NCBI RefSeq assembly: GCF_907165205.1
Contig: NC_058195.1
Location: 7,006,001-7,070,000 of the forward strand
Direction: 5' to 3'
From: Coccinella septempunctata
Taxonomy: Eukaryota; Arthropoda; Insecta; Coleoptera; Coccinellidae
Length of the DNA stretch: 64,000 nucleotides
The position numbers and the translations under genes are program-made. The notes beneath the pieces were generated by a model, which searched no databases, had not been told where the DNA came from, and saw nothing but the letters and a program-made list of their open reading frames with translations. Positions 57,245-64,000 of this stretch are shown one piece after another; position 1 is the stretch's first letter, and every line of letters starts with the position of its first letter.

Positions 57245-57690
57245 TATGTATTGTACATATATTTCAACAAGTAGACTTTTGAGGTCAAACTTAACACTTT
57301 TTCCTTTACCATTATTTCTGATTGGGCCTAGATGAAAAGATATAGCCTTTTTAGTGTACATAATCAGCTATTCCACCCCTGGAAACACCAAATTTCCATA
57401 AGAATCCAGCTAGATCTATGACACTACGGATCTGTATATCATTTAAACACTTTCATTTTCCAAAATGGTCAAATATTCATTCGTAAGCCTTCAAATCATT
57501 ACTTTCAACAGATTCATCAATGAAAAACTGAAAATTGCATTTTTCATGTATTTTCAACAGCCTGCATCTTTCTAACCGAGAAGTATCGGAAAAAATGGTA
57601 TAGGAAAAAGTGTTTCTTTTGACCTCAACAATCTACTGTTGAAATATTTGTACGAATCACCCTATATGTGCAAGTCAAAGACTCACCCTG
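57245..57690 (+). mobile_element. MITE-like family A, copy 6, upstream of the receptor
   Basis: The left end has CAACAAGTAGACTTTTGAGG. The right end has GACCTCAACAATCTACTG and CAAGTCAAAGACTCACCCTG, then TA. Just before the end there is a second, imperfect terminus (ACGAATCACCCTATA). The interior is shortened. Confidence 0.8.
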
Positions 57691-58939
57691 TATAGTAGAG
57701 TAATCCGGCTGAAATTTTAAAGGAGATCTCCAACCTTCGGAGGAGATATTCTAGTATGCTTGTATGAGTAACATCAAAAACACAACATCCAATATCAGAA
57801 AGAATTTCTACGAAAATGTTTGTTGGAAAAAGATATGAAATGTATCGACAACTCCCACAAATTGACCTAGCAGCCAGATTCAAGCCTATATGATCCCTCT
57901 TCAGACTGGCTCATCGAAAGATGAAGAAGAAAAGATCATATATCATTATTCAACAATCTGATAATGAACTGTATTTCCAAACCATCTATTTGAGGTAAAA
58001 TACATGTAGTTGTCAATGATTAAATATAATGATCCCTGGGATATGGGAATTTCATTTCTCAAATTTCTCCCGACAGATTCATGAATATTGATGAATTCTC
58101 AACCAGATGACGAAACGTAGGAATAGAATAGACCAATTACGATAAATTTTCAAATATATATATCATCATACTCCCAATCTTTTCTAATTTTTCCCCCACT
58201 CTATAGGGATTGTAGGTGTTTGAATCCTTGTCTTTGAGTCTATATATTTAAGTAATACGTAATATGTACTAACATTGAACACCAACTAATTGAGCAAAAG
58301 TGAAAATGAAAAATAAATCCTTCAAAAAGCAAGCAAGATTTTTTTCATCCTCTTCTTCCTATCCCTATCGAAAATATCAAAAAGGAAATTGGACTAGCAA
58401 AAATCTAAATTTAGAGTGAACCATAGAGAAAGTGTCGCCATCGAAGTGGGTAGAGATTGACAGGTTTCGCTCTTATTTGAGCTCATCAGTACGTAAAGTA
58501 AGTGAAAACGCGGATGTAGGTTCTAAATATTCATTCCTCATACTTCTATATTTCTCGAAGACGAACAAGAATGATCAGTGTCATATGTGTTGGCTCACGC
58601 TCCCTGACTAAAATAAACGCATCGAATATTTCTGTCACCTTTCTCATTTAACCGCTAATTAACTCCGCGGATGACTACTGTTCCGAAGTATTTCCCGAGA
58701 TTGCAAACTCATCAAGTGTCGAATTAGCTCGTCACGGGTGTACCAATTTATGGCTGCATTCGAAAATATTTCGTCTATATAGCTGTTTCCGACCTCCTAT
58801 TTTCGGTTCATCTTCGTCATAAACGAAAATTTCAATCCCGCTTTGTTTCGTGAAAAATAATTCAAAGAAAGAAACTTCATGTACTGCTGAGCGTCATTTT
58901 TCACGAAACGGGGTTGACAGAGTAGAAATTAGGCATATA
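57691..58939. other. Intergenic, no gene recognised
   Basis: No exon or repeat that I can define. A more balanced stretch at about 58600-58920 has no recognisable content. Confidence 0.4.
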
Positions 58940-59238
58940 CAGGGTGTGAATGAATGGTTGCAGAAAAATTTAAGGTTTACTTTTAAGAGTTGGGTTCTTT
59001 GAATTTATGTTATTATTATGGTATATAATGTAATGGTGATGATGAAGAAACTGGATGTTGTGGATGGAATTTTGTGTTCGTAGACGATTCCATCAGATCA
59101 ATAAAAAACCACATTTCGAAAATATCTCCATTCGATAAAATCGTTTGTGAGATATATCTGAAAATGACATTTGTTATGGATTTTCAACAGCCTGTATCCA
59201 ACCGAGCTCAATTGGAACAAACGGTTAAGACTCACCCT
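58940..59238 (+). mobile_element. MITE-like family A, internal fragment
   Basis: Carries the interior landmarks AGAGTTGGGTTCTTTGAATT, AAACTGGATG, TTCGATAAAATCGTTTGTGAG and TTTTCAACAGCCTGTATCC, ending AAGACTCACCCTATG. The left tip is CAGGGTGTGAATG after a TA. The open frame at 59074-59331 follows from this repeat. Confidence 0.7.
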
Positions 59239-60872
59239 ATGTACCTAGAGTTAGGGGAGTCAATCTCGGGCATACATATATTGTATCCTAAAAATGATTC
59301 GAATGAAATAATAAAAATACAGGGTATATAAAGATTGAGAAAAAGATAGCTACTATAAAATTCTGAACGACAATATAAGCATTGGGAGCTTTTCACCCTG
59401 TATCGAAATCAGTTTGTCCATCATCAGATGAAAAAATTTTACGTACTCCACTCCTGTCCTCAATTTGTTACTGAGCTTATTAGGAACGTCGAATAATTTT
59501 CGACAGATTTGAGTACAATTAATGTTCTTTATTTAGCAACAGTCGAAGCAAATTTGAAAATATATATTTTGCCAATAAAAATGATAAATGGTGTTCACCT
59601 TAGCACTGACAGTAGAAATATATCATTCCAAAGGAGATAAATAGTTGAAAAATTCAATTTGGTTGGTCGAAATTTTCAGGTTGAATCGAACAAATTGAAA
59701 TATATTACCATTGGCCTGTCTTTTGGAGGAAAAGAAATTTTCATGGAAATTATAATATACATTGTTTGAAACATTTCATTCAAAATGCATAGGGACCAAT
59801 AAACCAAAAAAATTTGGCTTAGCACCATATGATTTCTTCAGTATTCCAGGACTTTCAGAGATAACGGAAGTTAACTCATATTCTCTTATATCAAACCGAC
59901 AGAATATCTTGAAATTTCCTCGGAAAATACCCAAAAATATTCGTCGTTGGAAAAACGTATCTACGTCTTAAAATGAGACACTTGCTTCATTTGAAACCGT
60001 GTGAAACACTCCGCCAACTTTATTATAAATATCGTTTAATAGAGCACTTATATGAAAGGACGATTTACTTCAATAATAAATTCCCATTTGGATCCAAACA
60101 TGAAACACGAAACGACAGTACACAGTATGCTTCATTTTGACGATATTCGTGAAGATCATTCGTAGCTATATACAATGTTTCCAAATTGAAAAATAGAAAA
60201 AACCCATTCAAAAAAACCCGCGCTTACATAAACCTGTTTCGTCACGTCGTGTAGCACTCTCATTGGTTCGCAGAAATCCACAGAAGTTTTTACAGCTGTC
60301 ATGTTATATTGGTCAACTCGATGACATATAATCACAGAATTATATTAGTTTTCTGTGAGGTTTTCTTCAAGATTCATTGAATTTTGATCTCTTCAAAGGC
60401 ATACTCATGAATATAAAAATACTAGAAATAATAACCCTTTTTTAAATTTTTTACTGTATATTCTGAAACTATATGTATAGAAGGGTAGCTATTTATGTCA
60501 TTTCAGCTCCCTGGTCTCGAAATAGTGTGGAAATGCAAGTGTTACATACAGGATGATTGTTTGACTCTTGTTTTTTCTCAGAGACTCGAACGAACGACCT
60601 GTATATACGAACAGTTTGATTCATTCTCGACGAAAATTGCACAAAAGCAACATCGCTAAAAATATAGAAATTGATAATTCCTAAACGCCATCGGCAAATT
60701 AGAAACATTCTGTCCTGAAATAGAATGGCGAAAAGAAACGACTTGAGAATTTTATCTGGCATCACTAATGGGAAAATCAACTGCTATTTTAGACCAGATC
60801 ATGCACTTTTTCTGCCCGTTTCCAGCCTAAATATTCCCCCTATTTTTCTAAGTCGAAGGTGGTGGGAGGAAC
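59239..60872. other. Upstream region of troponin C, no other gene recognised
   Basis: AT-rich intergenic DNA. Frames at 59762-59971 and 60493-60780 have no family resemblance. Muscle regulatory sites may lie in the last part, but I cannot point to any. Confidence 0.35.
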
Positions 60873-60880
60873 TATAAAAG
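60873..60880 (+). promoter_or_regulatory. TATA box of troponin C
   Basis: TATAAAAG, a near-perfect TATA box, 98 bases before the ATG at 60971. A start about 30 bases downstream (near 60903) would give a leader of about 70 bases. The leader contains one short upstream frame of 11 codons (ATG at about 60914). Confidence 0.75.
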
Positions 60881-60970
60881 TGAATACATCACTACGTGCA
60901 GAAGTTTCTGCGATGTTTAGTTACCTTTTTGTATTATTTTATCGGTAATTTCGAAGTGTTCCGACCAAAG

Positions 60971-63568
60971 ATGGTAGGAGTTTGAATCGCGATTGTTCTT
61001 ATATGAGCTGTATCTCTCACGAATTCTTCCTGCTTCGCAGGATTCTGAGGATGCCCAGAAGATGGCCATCATGAGGAAGGCCTTCCAGATGTTCGACACC
61101 ACCAAGTGTGGTTACATCGAAACGTTGAAGATCTCCACCATCTTGAACACGATGGGACAACTCTTCGACGACCACGAGCTAAGTCAACTGATAAAGAAGA
61201 ACGACCCGGACAATAGTGGAAAGGTCAATTTCGATGGATTCTGCAATATTGCTTCGCATTTTTTAGAGGAGGACGATGACGAGTCCACGCAGCAAGAACT
61301 CAAAGAGGCTTTCAGGTAAGCCTGAATCAACTAGCAGGCTCCGAAAATTGCAGCAATATTTCCTTTTACCGAATTGGAACTATCGATTTCAACCTCAAAC
61401 GAATCTCCACCATCTATAAGTCGAAATCCTTTCTGTCTTGCTTTTTTATGTGCCTATTCATCTCCACTATATTCTATTTGATTGATATATATGAACAACA
61501 ATAATAATCTGCTTCCTTGATGGTATCTATCTATATATTCTACAATCTATATCTTCCATCAATCCTACTCCAAGTCCATCTCAATTAGAATCTACTTTAC
61601 GCTTATCCATATGCACTGTGCTCTACTTCATTCGTTGCTCTTTCAACTTTAAAGTACTCTCCTGGTATCTCTTTCCACCATAATCTACCTTTTTTATTTA
61701 TGTCCATTGTCCATTCCAACCAAAATCAACCTTTTCCGTGTCCATATCAACTAGAATCTATATTCTCCCCATCTTCACTATGCTCTACTCTATTCGTATC
61801 TATGTCATCTCCTTTTTTAAGCTCATTCCAACCAGAATCTACCTTTTTCATGTCCATCTCAACTAGATTCTACTTGTCTATACCATCACTACACTCTGCT
61901 TTATTCAATAATATGCTACTTTATCGGCATCCATATTTACCATAATCTACTTTTTCATACCAATCCCAACCACAGTATCCACCTTTTTTATGTCCATCTG
62001 GACTAGGATCTACTTTCAGCTTGTCCATATTTCCACTAAGCCCCCCTTTATTCGTATCTATTTCAATTATAATCTTCTTTCTTGGTGCCAACCTCTACTA
62101 TAATCTATCTTTTTATGCCCACGCCAACAGAGCAATCTACCTTTTCCATATCCATCTCAAGTAGAATCTACCTCTTCTACTTGTCTATGCCCTTACCACG
62201 CTCTGCTTTATTCAACTATATTCTACTTTATGGGCATCTACCTTTTTCATGTCAATCTCAACTTCTTTTTATGCCCATGCCAACAGCAATCTACCTTTTC
62301 CATATCCATCTCAACTAGAATCAACCTTCTACTTGTCTATACCCTCACCACGCTCTGCTTTATTCAACTATATGCTACTTTATTGGCATCCATATTTACC
62401 ATAATCTACTTTTTCATACCAATCCCAACCACAGTATCTACCTATGTCCATCTGGACTAGGATCTACTTTCAGCTTGTCCATATTTCCACTAAGCCCCCT
62501 TTTATTCGTATCTATTTCAATTTTAATTTCCTTCTGTGGCATCCAACTTCTACTATAATCTATACTTTTTATGTCCATGCCAACAGCAATCTACCTTTTC
62601 CATATCCATCTCAGCTAGAATCTACCTTCTACTTGTCTATACCCTCACCACGCTCTGCTTTATTCGACTATATTCTACTTTATTGGCATCTACCTTTTTC
62701 ATGTCAATCTCAACTTCTTTTTATGCCCATGCCAACAGCAATCTACCTTTTCCACATCCATCTCAACTAGAATCAACCTTCTACTTGTCTATACCCTCAC
62801 CACGCTCTGCTTTATTCAACTATATGCTACTTTATTGGCATCTACATTTACCATAATCTACTTTTTCATACCAATCCCAACCACAGTATCTACCTATGTC
62901 CATCTGGACTAGGATCTACTTTCAGCTTGTCCATATTTCCACTAAGCCCCTTTCATTCGTATCTATTTCAATTATAATCTATTTTCTTGGCATCCAACCT
63001 CTACTATAATTTATACTTTTTATGTCCATGCCAACATCAATCTACCTTTTCCATATCTCTCTCAAGAAGAATCTACCCTCTGCTCTCTTGGTATCTACTT
63101 TATCCATGTCCATCCCAGCCATAGTAATATCTTCCATTCTTCCATATCTATCTACCATTCCCATCTAATAAACCGTTACAGATTGTACGACAGAGAAGGA
63201 AATGGTTACATTACAACAGCTACCCTCAAAGAAATTCTTGGTGCTCTCGATGACAATTTGAGCAGTAGGGACCTAGATGGAATTATAGCCGAAATTGATA
63301 CCGATGGATCTGGAACCGTAGACTTCGATGGTGAGTAAAGCGGCCCACACGTAAGGATTTTTAGTACCAAAAATCGTTTCCGAATTTTAGCTTTATACGC
63401 CCAATATCATAAAGCACCCAATTCCAAACGATATAAAACAGTCGTAGTTGGTATGGTTTAAAAGGAAAAGTCCATATCATGATGAAAGATTTCTCGAAAG
63501 ATATTCATAAATTTTCCTTCCCATTATTTTTATTTTCAGAATTCATGGAAATGATGACTGGAGATTAA
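60971..63568 (+). CDS. TpnC: Troponin C, insect muscle (single calcium site, F1/TpnC4-like)
   Basis: 151 residues from exons 60971-60973 (only the ATG), 61041-61315, 63182-63330 and 63540-63568. All junctions are GT-AG and keep phase. It is the calcium sensor of the thin-filament troponin complex. Four EF-hands are recognisable. Loop I (residues 20-31, DTTKCGYIETLK) lacks the position-12 Glu. Loop II (56-67, DPDNSGKVNFDG) also lacks it, and loop III (96-107) has Thr there. Loop IV (132-143, DTDGSGTVDFDE) is canonical. One functional C-terminal site is the pattern described for the F1/TpnC4 isoform used in stretch-activated flight muscle; that isoform assignment is an inference. The first intron is 67 bp, the second 1866 bp and filled with tandem repeats. 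AATAAA is at 63654-63659. Confidence 0.95.
61600..63120 (+). repeat. Pyrimidine-rich intronic tandem repeat, about 453-bp period
   Basis: Within troponin C intron 2, a block containing AGCTTGTCCATATTTCCACT plus AAGCCCC recurs at about 62017, 62470 and 62923, 453 bases apart. Within each block shorter units (CATGTCCATCTCAACTAGAA, TCTAC) repeat imperfectly every 30-60 bases. The plus strand is strongly C/T-rich. Open frames of 76-108 codons on the plus strand arise from the repeat and are not genes. Confidence 0.85.
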
Positions 63569-63653
63569 CTTGTCCAAATGGCGGAATGGAAATGATCCAA
63601 TGAAAAATTTATTTTAAATACTTAATATCTGAATAATGTAACATTATTGACTG

Positions 63654-63659
63654 AATAAA
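63654..63659 (+). promoter_or_regulatory. Polyadenylation signal of troponin C
   Basis: AATAAA 86 bases after the stop codon. Confidence 0.65.
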
Positions 63660-63808
63660 TAAGTTGACTCGGTTTTCTCATTATGCTGTAGCTAGAACCT
63701 TAAGAATTCCACAAAAAACTCGGGAAGAATTTTTTCAAACGCTAGTCATAAATAAAACAACCACCACCACTGAAATTTTATATCGATCAAACAGCAAATA
63801 ATTATCGG

Positions 63809-64000
63809 TTATGTTGAGATCAACCCTCCATTGACATCTATCGAAGCACCTGTAATATAGGAACTTTTGTCGGACGCTAAAAATGATATAACCTCCGCAA
63901 TCTCTGAAAAAAAGTGGTGATCAACGATTGTTCCCTGTAGGAATCACATCAACTATTCACCTTCTGGCGTTCCAAACCTGGATAGGGGTATTTTATTGGC
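63809..64000 (-). CDS. Short-chain dehydrogenase/reductase, 3' end (partial)
   Basis: Two exons on the minus strand: 64000-63961 (ANKIPLSRFGTPE, continuing beyond the window) and 63903-63809 (EIAEVISFLASDKSSYITGA, SIDVNGGLIST, stop TAA). They are joined across a 57-bp GT-AG intron with the codon G-AG split. IPLxRFGTPEEIAEVxxFLASDxSSYITGxxxxVNGG is the conserved C-terminal signature of classical SDR enzymes of the FabG-like type (NAD(P)-dependent ketone/alcohol oxidoreductases). The Rossmann nucleotide motif and the catalytic Ser-Tyr-Lys lie on exons outside the window, so substrate and exact subfamily cannot be given. The gene converges on troponin C. TTTATT at 63608-63613 (AATAAA on the minus strand) would make the two 3' ends overlap. 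Confidence 0.92.

Noticed and set aside
59762..59971. 69-codon plus-strand frame
   Set aside because: AT-rich, no domain and no splice context.
62082..62856. Ser/Phe-rich frames in the troponin C intron
   Set aside because: They come from translating a C/T-rich tandem repeat. They overlap in two frames and lie inside an intron.

Overview
This is a eukaryotic nuclear window from an insect, most likely a beetle. It is AT-rich, the genes are intron-bearing, and most of the DNA is repeats. Arthropod-specific or insect-specific genes are present: a pacifastin protease-inhibitor gene, a 7tm_6 odorant receptor exon, and an insect troponin C of the type with one calcium site. A mariner element and hAT elements also fit an insect. 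The species cannot be named from the sequence alone.

Genes, left to right: galactose mutarotase (minus, 15896-17026, single exon); a pacifastin-like inhibitor (plus, 42699-48675, with two candidate terminal exons); tRNA-Glu(CTC) (minus, 49620-49691); cytosolic endo-beta-N-acetylglucosaminidase, GH85 (plus, 50196-53591, about 7-8 exons); the first coding exon of an odorant receptor (minus, 56460-57190, no downstream exons found); troponin C (plus, 60971-63568, four exons); and the 3' end of a short-chain dehydrogenase/reductase (minus, 63809-64000, running off the window). They show no operon-like relationship. Each is an independent housekeeping, muscle or chemosensory gene.

Repeats: a dead mariner (2384-3662); two fragments of an RNase H-bearing non-LTR retrotransposon (8690-10640) and a third, unrelated RT tail (41190-41399); at least six copies of a MITE-like family ending in GACTCACCCTG; several other inverted-repeat elements whose tips are also CAGGGTG; large foldbacks at 5433-6960, 11055-13145 and 34938-35524; a 493-bp satellite (about 25705-32530) with a four-monomer higher-order period of 1972 bp; and two hAT elements of the ZMYM1-like transposase type with perfect 8-bp target duplications (35724-37073 and 39130-41116).

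The most unusual signal is two families of extremely short palindromic insertions, about 15-50 bp. They consist of little more than their terminal inverted repeats (tips CATAGAC and CAAAGATT) and are still flanked by perfect or 7/8 eight-base target duplications. One of the second family sits in the GH85 gene. Removing it and one duplication copy restores an open reading frame. In its present state it introduces a stop and a frameshift, and also a pyrimidine tract next to a CAG, so it may have broken the gene or created an intron. Intergenic stretches with nothing recognisable are listed as such.
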